A stretch of DNA of 50,675 nucleotides from Cellulophaga sp. BC115SP. Lineage in GTDB: Bacteria; Bacteroidota; Bacteroidia; Cytophagales; Spirosomataceae. The stretch spans positions 1 through 50,675 of the forward strand of contig NZ_JAAALB010000045.1 of assembly GCF_009905545.1 (NCBI RefSeq), given 5' to 3'. The notes beneath the pieces were generated by a model that was not told the DNA's origin, made no database searches, and saw only the letters and a list, made by a program, of their open reading frames with translations. A program made the translations under genes and the position numbers. Positions 42,332 to 50,675 of this stretch are shown one piece after another. Position 1 is the first letter of the stretch, and every line of letters starts with the position of its first letter.

Positions 42332-43177
42332 GAGTATTTCAGCTTCTCTTTTCTTATTTACACTTGCCGAAACCCAAATACTGATTTCATACAAACCAAA
42401 CAATGGGGTTGCTACCAACAACTGAGAAATAACATCTGGCGATGGTGTGATAATGGCTGCCACAATCAAAATTACAATCAACGCATGACGGCGGTACTCT
42501 CTCATAAAAGTTGGCGTCAAAATACCCACTCGTGAAAGTACATAAGCAATCATTGGGAGTTGGAAGGTAAGACCACAAGCCAATGTCATCATCGACAACA
42601 ACGAAATATAATCGTTGATGTCAAACTGGTTTTGAATACTATCATCAAGTTTGAAGTTAGCCAAGAAGTTAATCGCCATTGGCGAAACCACAAAGTAACC
42701 AAAACTCACACCCATGAAAAACAAAAGCGATACCCAAAATACCGCACCACGAGCAGCAGATTTTTCGGTGTCTTTCAAGCCTGGACGAATAAATTTCCAT
42801 ATTTCCCAGAAGAAATAAGGGAATGCAAACATCAAACCTACGATAATCGACTGGGTAAGTGCCATCATAAATTGACCTGACACCTCACGACTTTGCAAAA
42901 TAAAGCTAGCTTGCTTAAAGCAAAGCCCTTCCATACCTGTAGCATCGGCTACTTTACACAACATTCGGTTGGTCCAGAAGTCAGATTTGGCAGGTCCCAT
43001 GATGATTCCTCCAAAAATTTCTTCTCTGTAAATCCAAGCAACAATTGTAAATATCAAAATAGACGCAATCGAGCGTAATAAATGCCAGCGAAGTTCTTCT
43101 AAATGCTCTACGAAGGTCATTTCCTTTCCTTCGATACCTTCTTCTAGTTCTTCGTCAAATTCTTGGTCTAGTGCCAT
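42329..43177 (-). CDS. tatC: Sec-independent (Tat) translocase subunit TatC
   Basis: The protein has 282 residues with six membrane helices. Conserved features are the N-terminal MTFVEHLEELRWHLLRSI motif that contacts the twin-arginine signal peptide, the central MFAFPYFFWEIWKFIRPGLK (the F-P-x(4)-W-x-F-x-x-P-G-L signature) and the late ITPSPDVISQLLVATPLFGL. An acidic N-terminal extension (EFDEELEEGIEGKE) and a roughly 30-residue periplasmic insertion with two cysteines after helix 1 (FWTNRMLCKVADATGMEGLC) are usual in Bacteroidetes TatC. TatC is the receptor core for export of folded proteins. tatA is not adjacent. Identification is secure. Confidence 0.97.
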   Translation of the reverse strand: MALDQEFDEELEEGIEGKEMTFVEHLEELRWHLLRSIASILIFTIVAWIYREEIFGGIIMGPAKSDFWTNRMLCKVADATGMEGLCFKQASFILQSREVSGQFMMALTQSIIVGLMFAFPYFFWEIWKFIRPGLKDTEKSAARGAVFWVSLLFFMGVSFGYFVVSPMAINFLANFKLDDSIQNQFDINDYISLLSMMTLACGLTFQLPMIAYVLSRVGILTPTFMREYRRHALIVILIVAAIITPSPDVISQLLVATPLFGLYEISIWVSASVNKKREAEIL

Positions 43178-43383
43178 TAGTCAGTTTAAAAATTAAAATG
43201 AGATGTTGTATCGAGCAAATGCCTGAAAGTCTTTTACTTACAGGAAAACAAACAAGATGGAGTCAAAAATTGAGTAAAGTATTTTTTATACAAAACTAAA
43301 TCTTGAAAGCTCCTTGCCAGATAAGTTCGTTTTTGACAACGAAATATATCAAGTGCTTATTCGCAAAGTTACACGAAAAAAGC

Positions 43384-43424
43384 AAAAAACCCTGACAACC
43401 TTTGTAGGTGTCAGGGTTTTTTCA
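43384..43424 (-). terminator. Terminator of glyA
   Basis: AAAACCCTGACA pairs with TGTCAGGGTTTT; on the minus strand it is followed by a T run. It lies 20 bp after the glyA stop. Confidence 0.9.
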
Positions 43425-43443
43425 TATCGACAAAATCAGAGAA

Positions 43444-44736
43444 TTATCTGTAAAGTGGGAAGTTCTCAACCCATTTGTTTACTTCTGATTTTACTGAAGC
43501 AATGTAAGTTTCGTTGTCATGGTTCATCAATACGCTATCGATAAGGTCAACAATGTGCAACATTTCAGCTTCTTTCATACCTCTTGTTGTCATGGCAGCA
43601 GTACCTACACGCATACCCGATGTTACAAATGGAGATTTGTCATCGAATGGCACCATGTTTTTGTTGATCGTAATATCAGCTTTTACCAAAGTGTTTTCAG
43701 CCAATTTACCAGTCAATCCTTTTGGACGAAGGTCAATCAACATCAAGTGGTTGTCTGTACCACCCGAAATGATTTTGTAACCTTTGTCTAAGAATGCCTG
43801 AGCCATAACTTTAGCATTTTTCTGAACTTGTTCAGCATATACTTGGAAATCGTCAGACAAAGCCTCGCCAAAAGCAACAGCTTTAGCAGCGATTACGTGC
43901 TCCAAAGGACCACCTTGAGTTCCTGGGAATACCGCGCCGTCTAAACAAGCAGACATTGTTTTCAAATCACCTTTCAATGTTTTGAAACCGAATGGGTTTT
44001 CAAAATCCTGACCCATCATAATCAAACCACCACGAGGACCACGCAACGTTTTGTGTGTTGTTGTAGAAACGATATGGCAATGTTGCATTGGGTTATTCAA
44101 CAAACCTTTTGCAATCAAAGCAGAAGGGTGAGAAATATCTGCCAACAACAAAGCACCTACTTGGTCAGCGATGTTACGCAAACGAGCATAATCCCAGTCA
44201 CGAGAATACGCAGATGCACCACAGATAATCAATCTTGGACGCTCTTTCAAGGCTGTAGCTTCTACTTTGTCCCAGTCGATCAAACCTGTTTCTTCTTCTA
44301 CACCATAAAAGAATGGTTGGAAGTATTTACCTGAAAAGTTTACTGGAGAACCATGAGAAAGGTGACCTCCGTGTGCAAGGTTGAAACCTAGGATTTTGTC
44401 GCCAGGGTTCAAGAAAGACAAAAATACTGCTGCATTAGCTTGTGCACCAGAGTGAGGTTGCACGTTAGCCCAAGTAGCACCAAAAAGAGCTTTGGCACGT
44501 TCGATAGCGATATTTTCGATTTGGTCAACTACTTCGCAACCACCATAGTAACGTTTGCCTGGAAGACCTTCTGCATATTTGTTGGTAAGCACAGAGCCTT
44601 GTGCTTCCATTACTTGCTTAGATGTGAAGTTTTCAGAAGCAATCAATTCGATACCAAATTCTTGGCGGTGTGCTTCTTGGTTAATCAAGTTAAAAATTTC
44701 AGTATCTCTTTCGAGCGTGAAAGTTGCTGTTGCCAT
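43444..44736 (-). CDS. glyA: Serine hydroxymethyltransferase
   Basis: The protein has 430 residues from ATG 44736 ([20 protein letters not shown]). A longer frame adds 16 residues that align with nothing in the family. PLP-enzyme features: [20 protein letters not shown] (30-49), [16 protein letters not shown] (51-66), Asp200 and His203 in [15 protein letters not shown] (contacting PLP), and the PLP-binding Lys229 in [14 protein letters not shown]. It interconverts serine and glycine with tetrahydrofolate and is the main source of one-carbon units. It is transcribed alone, with a terminator right behind it. A long gap with family-A copy 4 separates it from the next gene. Identification is secure. 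Confidence 0.98.
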   Translation of the reverse strand: MATATFTLERDTEIFNLINQEAHRQEFGIELIASENFTSKQVMEAQGSVLTNKYAEGLPGKRYYGGCEVVDQIENIAIERAKALFGATWANVQPHSGAQANAAVFLSFLNPGDKILGFNLAHGGHLSHGSPVNFSGKYFQPFFYGVEEETGLIDWDKVEATALKERPRLIICGASAYSRDWDYARLRNIADQVGALLLADISHPSALIAKGLLNNPMQHCHIVSTTTHKTLRGPRGGLIMMGQDFENPFGFKTLKGDLKTMSACLDGAVFPGTQGGPLEHVIAAKAVAFGEALSDDFQVYAEQVQKNAKVMAQAFLDKGYKIISGGTDNHLMLIDLRPKGLTGKLAENTLVKADITINKNMVPFDDKSPFVTSGMRVGTAAMTTRGMKEAEMLHIVDLIDSVLMNHDNETYIASVKSEVNKWVENFPLYR

Positions 44737-45018
44737 TTCGCAAATTGTGATTGAATAATTGTGAGGTTGGTTTTGTATTAACAAATCATTAAATAATGAT
44801 AAAAACCAAGCGTTTCTTGTATTAACACAGTAAAAATACTCTTAAAAAATGGATTGTGAAAACATTTTTTTACGCTTATCAGGCAATTTTTCAATTAGCC
44901 TTAGTCTCGCAACCCTTTATTTTTCAGGTTATTAGTAGAAAGTTTTAATTTCTAGAAAAAGTAAAAAGATTAAGTACTGGCAAAGAAGAGTTTAAGTGTT
45001 TTTACTAGACTAACTTGC

Positions 45019-45324
45019 TAAATTTAGTGGCTCATGATTGAGTGGATGAGTGATTATTTTAAAAATGAGTTTTAGGGATAGAGACGTAGTGCTTTGTGTC
45101 TAAAAAGGTAATAATATCAAATATGAGTCATCCTAAATTTTAAGATTGGGATTATCCTCCAAGTTTTCATCAAAAAAGCGGTCGGAAAATATTTTCTGAC
45201 CGCTTTTTTGATGCTACCATGCTAGATTTTCACTCAGTATAAGACGCAATCATTGCGTCTCTACTGTGAGAATATAAATTTTAACATAATCACTCATCCC
45301 CTCAATCACTCAATCGCTAAATTA
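45019..45324. repeat. Dispersed palindromic element family A, copy 4 (complete, about 306 bp)
   Basis: Outer inverted arms of 42 nt: 45019-45060 and 45283-45324, sharing ATTTAG, ATGAGTGATTAT and intervening GATTGAGTG blocks. Inner inverted pair: TAGAGACGTAGTGC (45079-45092) against GACGCAATCATTGCGTCTCT (45243-45262). The centre is a 44-nt palindromic terminator (45169-45212). An outlying ATGAGTCATCC/GGGATGACTCAT pair (45123-45133 and 45325-45336) suggests nesting or slippage. No coding capacity. It lies directly 3' of the GH3/beta-lactamase gene. Confidence 0.8.
45169..45212. terminator. Terminator core of family-A copy 4
   Basis: A 22-bp stem with no more than one G-U pair (ATCAAAAAAGCGGTCGGAAA pairs with the matching right arm, 45191-45212). 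Bidirectional by symmetry. It can end transcription of the minus-strand GH3 fusion gene. Confidence 0.88.
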
Positions 45325-45373
45325 GGGATGACTCATGTTTTACAGCTATAACAAAATGGAGATTTATGACATT

Positions 45374-45423
45374 TTCAAATCTTCAAATCCTCAAATTTTT
45401 AAATCCTCTCATTTTCAAATCTT
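45374..45423. repeat. Imperfect short tandem repeat (CAAATCTT-like)
   Basis: Irregular repetitions of TCAAATC(T/C) and TTTTAAATCC just before the stop codon of the GH3 fusion gene. Similar AT-rich strings occur at about 6000 and 22930. Confidence 0.5.
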
Positions 45424-48400
45424 ATTTCTTAATACCTCTTTTGATGGCATCGTAGATTACCTCATTGATATTGGTTCTAACATTGAGGTCTGACAATTTG
45501 GAATTGTTGCGTGTAGGATATACTCGGTTGGCTAAGAATACATACACTAGTTGATTGTCGGGGTCAACCCAAGTATAAGTTCCTGTAAAACCTGAGTGTC
45601 CAAAGCTCGATGCTGGGGCACTTGGAGCAGCACTGATGCCTGGCTTTTTGCGGTCGGGCTTATCGAAGCCAATGCCACGACGACTATTTTCTGCAACACT
45701 AAACGGATAGCTCGTCCATTCGTTCAAAGTACTTTCTTTGATAAAACGCTTACCTCCATAATATCCTTTTTGCAAATACATCTGCATCAATTTTGCTAAA
45801 TCGTTGGCATTACCAAACAAGCCTGCGTGTCCTGAGATACCATTGAGCATAGCAGCACCTTCATCATGTACTCGTCCGTGGATGAGTGTTTTACGGAAAA
45901 GAGAGTCATATTCTGTTGGTACAATTCTGTTTAAATCATAATGCAAACGAGCATTGTAAGTCAACGTAGTAGCACCCAATGGTTGGTAGAAAGTATCTTT
46001 CAAGAAAGATTCCCAATCTTTACCAGTCAGACGAGGAATGATTTGTGGATACATATAGTATGACAAATCTGAGTAGACATATTCTTTTTTCTCACGCAAA
46101 GGCGAATCCTCAATTGCCTTGTAAAGCACATTGTGGTAATCTTTATGAATCCAAAGGTTTTCTGCTACTTGGATAGAATAATCATTAGATTTTTCAGTTG
46201 CAAAAGTATGGTGCTTCCAAATGGTTGGTTGTGTGGAGATATTCACACATTCAGCCCAAAGTTTTTTGTCAGACTGTATTGCTTTTTCAATACGAGCATA
46301 AGCTTTTTTACGACCGAATAATTTTTCCCAAAACGTAATTTTATATCCTTCTGGATACCCGTGCGCAGCAATTTTATCTTGATACACTTTGCTTGCCAGT
46401 AGCATTTTGGTAGAGTCGATACAATCTTGCCAGAATGGAATCCATGCTCTTAGGCGTGCTTGGTGCGTCAAAATGTCTTTATAAATCAATCCCGCTTTAT
46501 TGGAGTTTTTCCAGTCAGGAATCATATCGCCCATGGTACTGCTCAATGAGAACTTTCCTTCATCGCTCATACGCATCATCGCTGCTACCGAAGTACTAAT
46601 TTTGGTAACCGAAGCCAAGTCATACAAATCAGTTAAAGCTACCTTTTGATTACCTTCATACGTATGTTTTCCATAAGCTTTATGGAAAATCACTTTACCA
46701 TTTTTAGCGACTAAAACCACCGCACCAGGTGTTGCTTTACGGTCGATGGCTGTGGTTACAATTGAGTCAATGCGAGCGCCTAAATATTTTGAATCTATCC
46801 CTACTGCTTCTGGAACTGTATATTCAAAACGTTGAATGGCTTTGGTCGAAATACCATCATTGTATTTGAAAGCAGTATTTACCGTCACAGGGAGCTTGCC
46901 TGTAATAGGAGTAGCTCCAAATATGGCTTGTGCAGCGGCTTCTTGTGTATAAGGAGTTTCTTGGAAAGTTTGAACCAAGGCAGCGGCACTTTCTAAGTTT
47001 TCGAATTTACCTAATGTATAAGGGTTTGAGAAAAGCGTAATGATGGTTTTGGCATTGCTAAATCTCTTAACCAACTCCTGAGTTTTAGGGAGGATATTAT
47101 AATTTTTAGCAGGACGGATATTTTGCCCGTTCACACCCATAATTACCAAATTGTACGATTTGAGAGCCTCCTCAACTTTAGCAATTGTACTATCAGCCGA
47201 GTTTTCATCTAGGTTAAAATGTTCTACAGCCGTGTAATTGCCCAACATTTTCTGGAAATCTGTTACAGGTTTCGAGCCAAAAGCTGGTGTTCCAATAACC
47301 AAAGAGGCAATTTTTAACGTATCTAGGTTTTGTAAAGGAATAATATCTTTTTTGTTACGAAGTAAAGTAACTGTATTGACTGCCAACTGACGATTGAGTA
47401 AATCTGAAAAACGAGGATTCAAATCATCAATCAAGTTTTTGGTATCAATCGGTTTGTACTTATCTAGCCCAGCCCATGATTTAGCCAAAAGAATTCTTTT
47501 TACACGTTCGTCTATATCAGATTGAGAAATTTCTCCACTCAAAAGTGCTTTTTTGATGGCATTAAATGCCGCAGGAACATCTACAAATGTTTCAAGAATA
47601 TCATTTCCTGCAAGAATGGCTTTTACGTTGGCAGTTCCTTCTGGGAAAAATTTCACTGCACCTTGCATATCCATGGCATCTGTAAATACCAAACCTTTGA
47701 AATTTAATTCTTTACGTAACAAATCAGTAATGACTTTTCTTGACAGCGTAGAAGCTAAGTTTTTGGTAGTATCCAACGATGGGATATTCAAGTGAGCTAC
47801 CATCACGCCTTGCAAACCATTTTTGATAAGTTCGCGATAAGGATACAACTCCAAAGAATCTAATCGAGTACGATTATGACTAATCAAAGGCAAATCGTAA
47901 TGAGAATCGGTACCTGTATCGCCATGCCCAGGAAAGTGCTTCGCAGAAGTAATAACGCCACCACGTTGCAAGCCTTTCATGTAAGCAATGGCCTTTTGCG
48001 TTACTTGGTATTTGTTTTCGCCAAACGAGCGGAAGTTGATAACAGGGTTGTTGGGATTATTGTTGATATCTACCACAGGCGCATAATTCACATGCACGCC
48101 TATACGCTTACACTGAAGGGCTATTTGATAACCCATTTCTTCGAGTAGCGGGGTATTGCCTTGCATTGCACCAAGCGCCATTTGATAAGGGAAACGCGTT
48201 GTACTATCGAGACGCATGCTTAAGCCCCATTCCAAGTCCATTCCTATCAACATGGGCACTTTGGCCATGGCTTGTAGCTTATTGACTAATACCGCTTGCT
48301 TACTAGGATTTCCAGCAAAAAATACCAATCCACCTACATGATAATCTCTTACGATTTGGTTGAGGCGTGTGGTATCGTAGGTTGCATTGTAATTAGCACG

Positions 48401-48577
48401 AGGCATCATTAATTGACCAATCTTTTGGTCAACTGTCAGCGTTTTAAATACAGAGTCTACCCATTTTTGATCGGCATTGGGAAAAAGCTCTGATTGAGCC
48501 AAAGCCCCCGAACTTGCCAAACCTAGGATAGCTAAGGTTTTGATGAAGTAATGCGTTATTTTCATTAAGCGTTTCAA
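45422..48577 (-). CDS. GH3 beta-N-acetylglucosaminidase-like / serine beta-lactamase-like fusion
   Basis: The protein has 1051 residues with a signal peptide (about 1-27, ending GALAQ). The GH3 domain (about 35-370) has the NagZ-type motif KHFPGHGDTGTDSH (213-226, the His/Asp dyad acting as acid/base) and the nucleophile Asp300 in LVFTDAMDM. A GH3 C-terminal-like Rossmann segment (about 395-570) follows. The last 450 residues are a class C/penicillin-binding-protein-like hydrolase: SVTK (656-659, Ser656), a Y-S-D-L-S tyrosine motif and FGHSGFTGTYTWVDP near the end. This bifunctional layout occurs in many Bacteroidetes and points to peptidoglycan recycling or turnover in the periplasm, with one half cleaving GlcNAc and the other perhaps an amide or ester. 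The partners of each half are inferred. Confidence 0.93.
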   Translation of the reverse strand: MKRLMKITHYFIKTLAILGLASSGALAQSELFPNADQKWVDSVFKTLTVDQKIGQLMMPRANYNATYDTTRLNQIVRDYHVGGLVFFAGNPSKQAVLVNKLQAMAKVPMLIGMDLEWGLSMRLDSTTRFPYQMALGAMQGNTPLLEEMGYQIALQCKRIGVHVNYAPVVDINNNPNNPVINFRSFGENKYQVTQKAIAYMKGLQRGGVITSAKHFPGHGDTGTDSHYDLPLISHNRTRLDSLELYPYRELIKNGLQGVMVAHLNIPSLDTTKNLASTLSRKVITDLLRKELNFKGLVFTDAMDMQGAVKFFPEGTANVKAILAGNDILETFVDVPAAFNAIKKALLSGEISQSDIDERVKRILLAKSWAGLDKYKPIDTKNLIDDLNPRFSDLLNRQLAVNTVTLLRNKKDIIPLQNLDTLKIASLVIGTPAFGSKPVTDFQKMLGNYTAVEHFNLDENSADSTIAKVEEALKSYNLVIMGVNGQNIRPAKNYNILPKTQELVKRFSNAKTIITLFSNPYTLGKFENLESAAALVQTFQETPYTQEAAAQAIFGATPITGKLPVTVNTAFKYNDGISTKAIQRFEYTVPEAVGIDSKYLGARIDSIVTTAIDRKATPGAVVLVAKNGKVIFHKAYGKHTYEGNQKVALTDLYDLASVTKISTSVAAMMRMSDEGKFSLSSTMGDMIPDWKNSNKAGLIYKDILTHQARLRAWIPFWQDCIDSTKMLLASKVYQDKIAAHGYPEGYKITFWEKLFGRKKAYARIEKAIQSDKKLWAECVNISTQPTIWKHHTFATEKSNDYSIQVAENLWIHKDYHNVLYKAIEDSPLREKKEYVYSDLSYYMYPQIIPRLTGKDWESFLKDTFYQPLGATTLTYNARLHYDLNRIVPTEYDSLFRKTLIHGRVHDEGAAMLNGISGHAGLFGNANDLAKLMQMYLQKGYYGGKRFIKESTLNEWTSYPFSVAENSRRGIGFDKPDRKKPGISAAPSAPASSFGHSGFTGTYTWVDPDNQLVYVFLANRVYPTRNNSKLSDLNVRTNINEVIYDAIKRGIKK

Positions 48578-48923
48578 AGGTTGATTGAATATGCAAGATA
48601 AGAATTTTTTGAGGGATACGCTTACGGAGTTGTGTGGGAATGAGGTGGGTAGTGTATCGCGACATGATTTTGATATCTATTAGTAGAATCAGTTTACATT
48701 CTTATACTTTAGGTTATAGGTGTTAGTTATTAGGCAAAAATGTATTTCGGATTTTATAAAAGATACTTTTCAATTTTTCGCATTAGGTTGTAAGCCTATT
48801 GCGGATAAAATCCCAACTATTTAACTTCTTTTACTTAATTATACAAAATCTATAATATTACTCTAGTAAATAAGAGCATCCTGTCCTAACTTTGTAAAAT
48901 ATTATTCAACAAACTAAAAAACA
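48578..48923. other. 346-bp divergent intergenic region
   Basis: It lies between the GH3 fusion gene and the permease. It contains a small hairpin CGCATTAGG/CCTATTGCG (48779-48803), reminiscent of other TTAGG...CCTA repeats in the window, and the -7 element TAACTTTG (48887-48894). No gene. Confidence 0.5.
48887..48894 (+). promoter_or_regulatory. -7 element TAACTTTG for the permease gene
   Basis: Matches TAnnTTTG, 29 nt before the GTG start at 48924. No TTTG at -33. Confidence 0.5.
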
Positions 48924-50369
48924 GTGAAATACATCAAACCCATCGAACAGCTCATCCAAGAATCGGAGGAGTCAGGCGAGAAAACACTCAAACGCTCTCT
49001 TAATGCATTTCAATTAATTATGCTCGGTTTAGGGGTAATTATTGGAGCAGGCTTATTTTCACTTACAGGTTTGGCGGCAGCCAATAATGCTGGACCAGCA
49101 GTGACGCTTTCTTTTGTGGTTGCGGCAGTTGGCTGTGCTTTTGCAGGCTTATGTTATGCAGAGTTTGCAGCAATGATTCCTGTGGCAGGTAGTGCTTACA
49201 CGTATTCGTATGCGACACTCGGCGAGTTAGTAGCATGGATTATCGGTTGGGATTTAGTGTTGGAATTCTCTGTGGGTGCTGCAACAGTAGCGATTAGTTG
49301 GTCAAACTATTTGGTGAAGTTTTTGGCTTATTATCAACTTTATATTCCTCCTCAATTGGTTCACTCGCCATTTGAAACGGTTACGCTGGCCGATGGACAG
49401 CAGATTCATGGTTTGTTCAACTTGCCTGCGACCTTAGTGGTGGTATTAATGTCCTTTATTTTGATGCGTGGCACCAAAGGTTCTGCTATATGGAATGCTA
49501 TTGTGGTGTCGCTCAAAGTGGCAGTGGTACTGGTATTTATTGCTTTGGGATGGAATTATGTGCAACCACAAAACTATCAACCTTATATTCCTGCTAATAC
49601 AGGTGTATTTGGAGAATATGGTTGGTCAGGGATTTTGCGTGGAGCGGGCGTAGTATTTTTTGTATTCTTAGGATTTGATATTATTTCGACAGCCGCACAG
49701 GAAACTAAAAATCCACAGCGTAATATGCCTATTGGTATTATTGGCTCTTTGTTAGTTTGTACCGTTTTGTTTGTGCTATTTGCACATGTCATGACAGGTC
49801 TTTCACATTATACTACTTTCAAAAACAATGCTGCACCTGTAGCGGTGGCTATTCAACAAACGCCTTATGCTTGGTTATCCCAATTGGTAATTTTAGCTAT
49901 TTTGGTGGGTTATACCTCTGTAATTCTGGTAGATTTGATGGGACAGTCACGGGTATTTTTTAGTATGTCCAAAGACGGACTTCTGCCTAAAATCTTCTCT
50001 GAAGTACATCCCAAATTCCGTACGCCTTGGAAGTCGAATATTTTATTCTGTGTATTTGTAGGTTTGTTTGCAGCTTTTGTTCCAATCGATATTGTTGGTG
50101 AAATGACCAGTATTGGTACTTTATTGGCCTTTGTAGTGGTTTGTGGCGGTATTTTGGTTTTAAGAAAAACGAATCCAGATATTCCACGCTCATTCAAAAC
50201 ACCTTGGGTGCCGTTTGTGCCAATTATGGGGATATTGACTTGTGTAGGAATGATGGCATTTTTACCATTAGATACGTGGATTCGACTGATTGTGTGGATG
50301 GCTATTGGTATGGTGATTTATTATACCTACGGGCGCAAGAATAGTATTATTAGAAATAAACAATCTTAA
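48924..50369 (+). CDS. APC-family amino acid permease (cationic amino acid transporter-like)
   Basis: The protein has 481 residues with twelve predicted membrane helices and a GTG start (48924). After a charged N-terminus (residues 1-30) come LIMLGLGVIIGAGLFSLTGL (the G-x-I-I-G-x-G-I/L-F signature of APC transporters) and LCYAEFAAMIPVAGSAYTYS. Then come AWIIGWDLVLEFSVGAATVA and VVFFVFLGFDIISTAAQETK (the F-x-G-F-D motif). The overall pattern matches the cationic amino acid transporter (CAT/YhdG) subgroup. It should import or exchange amino acids with protons; substrate preference is not evident. It is followed by a long hairpin. Confidence 0.93.
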   Translation: MKYIKPIEQLIQESEESGEKTLKRSLNAFQLIMLGLGVIIGAGLFSLTGLAAANNAGPAVTLSFVVAAVGCAFAGLCYAEFAAMIPVAGSAYTYSYATLGELVAWIIGWDLVLEFSVGAATVAISWSNYLVKFLAYYQLYIPPQLVHSPFETVTLADGQQIHGLFNLPATLVVVLMSFILMRGTKGSAIWNAIVVSLKVAVVLVFIALGWNYVQPQNYQPYIPANTGVFGEYGWSGILRGAGVVFFVFLGFDIISTAAQETKNPQRNMPIGIIGSLLVCTVLFVLFAHVMTGLSHYTTFKNNAAPVAVAIQQTPYAWLSQLVILAILVGYTSVILVDLMGQSRVFFSMSKDGLLPKIFSEVHPKFRTPWKSNILFCVFVGLFAAFVPIDIVGEMTSIGTLLAFVVVCGGILVLRKTNPDIPRSFKTPWVPFVPIMGILTCVGMMAFLPLDTWIRLIVWMAIGMVIYYTYGRKNSIIRNKQS

Positions 50370-50381
50370 TATTTGTAAATA

Positions 50382-50457
50382 GGTTCTAGAGTAGGAAATG
50401 AGGTAAGTAAATAAATGAGTTCTTTATTTACATTACCTCATTTCCTATTCTAGAACT
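50382..50457. terminator. Long near-perfect hairpin after the permease gene
   Basis: The left arm from 50383 (GTTCTAGAGTAGGAAATGAG) and the right arm ending at 50456 (GAAATAGG-type complement) pair over about 24 bp. A further GTAAATAAA/TTTATTTAC stem inside is capped by a short loop; total stem about 33 bp with one G-U pair. It is far longer than a typical terminator and lacks a strong T run, so it may be a repeat element with terminator function. Confidence 0.7.
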
Positions 50458-50573
50458 AAAACACTTTGGCTCTTCTCTTTAAAACACTTGCCTCTTTTAT
50501 CTAAAAACGCTTATTTTAGATAATAATGCGAATATTGGGTTAAAAAAACAGAGATAGTAAAATCATAGGTCAG

Positions 50574-50581
50574 TAAATTTG
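50574..50581 (+). promoter_or_regulatory. -7 element TAAATTTG before the right-edge open frame
   Basis: Matches TAnnTTTG, 27 nt before ATG 50609. Confidence 0.45.
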
Positions 50582-50608
50582 TGTTGCCAAACATATATAA
50601 TACTGATT

Positions 50609-50675
50609 ATGAGAGAATTAGATTTAATCCGCTTGTATTACTACCTCTGCGAGTGCTATGATAATGAACTTCGCT
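50609..50675 (+). CDS. Start of a possible IS transposase, cut by the window edge
   Basis: Only 22 codons are inside the window (MRELDLIRLYYYLCECYDNE then LR). They read like the N-terminus of transposases I recall from Bacteroidetes insertion sequences (a short, Tyr/Cys-rich first helix), perhaps of the IS982 type, but 22 residues cannot prove this. A -7 element lies just upstream. If true, the left IS end with its inverted repeat should lie between 50457 and 50609; I could not identify it. Confidence 0.4.
   Translation, partial: MRELDLIRLYYYLCECYDNELR

Larger units (their letters stand above)
44737..45421. other. 685-bp gap between the GH3 fusion gene and glyA
   Basis: It contains the glyA upstream region (44737-45018, AT-rich, no clear consensus promoter), the most complete family-A element (45019-45324) and a short AAATC-type tandem stretch (45374-45423). 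No gene is apparent on either strand. Confidence 0.55.

Noticed and set aside
44737-44784. 16-residue N-terminal extension of GlyA
   Set aside because: It has no match to the family; ATG 44736 gives the usual length.

Overview
The window is a chromosomal stretch of an AT-rich member of the Bacteroidota, most likely a Cytophagales relative such as Flectobacillus, Arcicella or Emticicia (the genus is inference). Three things point there: promoter motifs of the Bacteroidetes sigma-A type (TTTG, 19-nt spacer, TAnnTTTG), near absence of Shine-Dalgarno sequences, and a type IX secretion C-terminal sorting domain on a very large secreted protease. The gene content is mostly housekeeping plus cell-envelope and secreted functions. 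I see no tRNA or rRNA gene, CRISPR array or prophage.

Region by region. 1-4 kb: a left-truncated RsuA/RluB-type pseudouridine synthase with a 108-bp tandem repeat, a convergent AraC regulator and an acyl-CoA dehydrogenase. 4.6-7.5 kb: the rod-shape genes mreB, mreC and mreD, with a terminator and a 386-bp gap after mreB and no mrdA/rodA behind mreD. 7.7-8.9 kb: an ECF sigma factor and a cysteine-rich putative anti-sigma factor. 9.3-11.3 kb: gmk, nadD and a Rossmann-fold epimerase-like gene. 11.4-19.7 kb: a secreted DUF3738-like protein, a membrane LytTR regulator, a five-part secreted ThuA/sugar dehydrogenase/PKD/cytochrome c protein and a penicillin-acylase-family enzyme. 19.7-25 kb: a secreted Tyr/Asn/Arg/Asp-rich protein, a TerC-family membrane protein, two tandem small secreted paralogues, and a two-gene coiled-coil cassette (one partner membrane-anchored, PspA-like in appearance). 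25-30 kb: an acyltransferase and a multi-spanning GT-C-like protein in one operon, a DEAD-box helicase and a TPR protein. 30-36 kb: glpK, a membrane-anchored Ppx/GppA-like protein, an NRAMP-related transporter with altered metal-site motifs, a VF530-family gene overlapping a RluA-type pseudouridine synthase, and an RRM protein. 36-50 kb: a GH43-like enzyme, a 1309-residue subtilase with a sorting tail, tatC, glyA, a GH3/beta-lactamase fusion, an APC permease, and the first codons of a possible transposase at the right edge.

The intergenic DNA is unusually structured. A dispersed palindromic element recurs at about 12.2, 13.4, 21.2 and 45.2 kb. It has outer inverted arms built on GGATGAGTGATTAT, inner palindromes built on AGACGCAATGC/GCATTGCGTCT and, in three copies, a central terminator hairpin of nearly constant sequence. 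Copies lie directly 3' of genes, and some end at a stop codon. A second family (near 5.85 and 21.4 kb, with a weaker relative at 42.3 kb) shows the same habit.

The best candidates for undescribed biology are the terminator-carrying repeat family, the coiled-coil cassette at 23.1-24.9 kb and the membrane-anchored Ppx/GppA-like protein at 31.9-32.9 kb. Everything here is read from sequence alone; family assignments rest on recognised motifs, not on searches.
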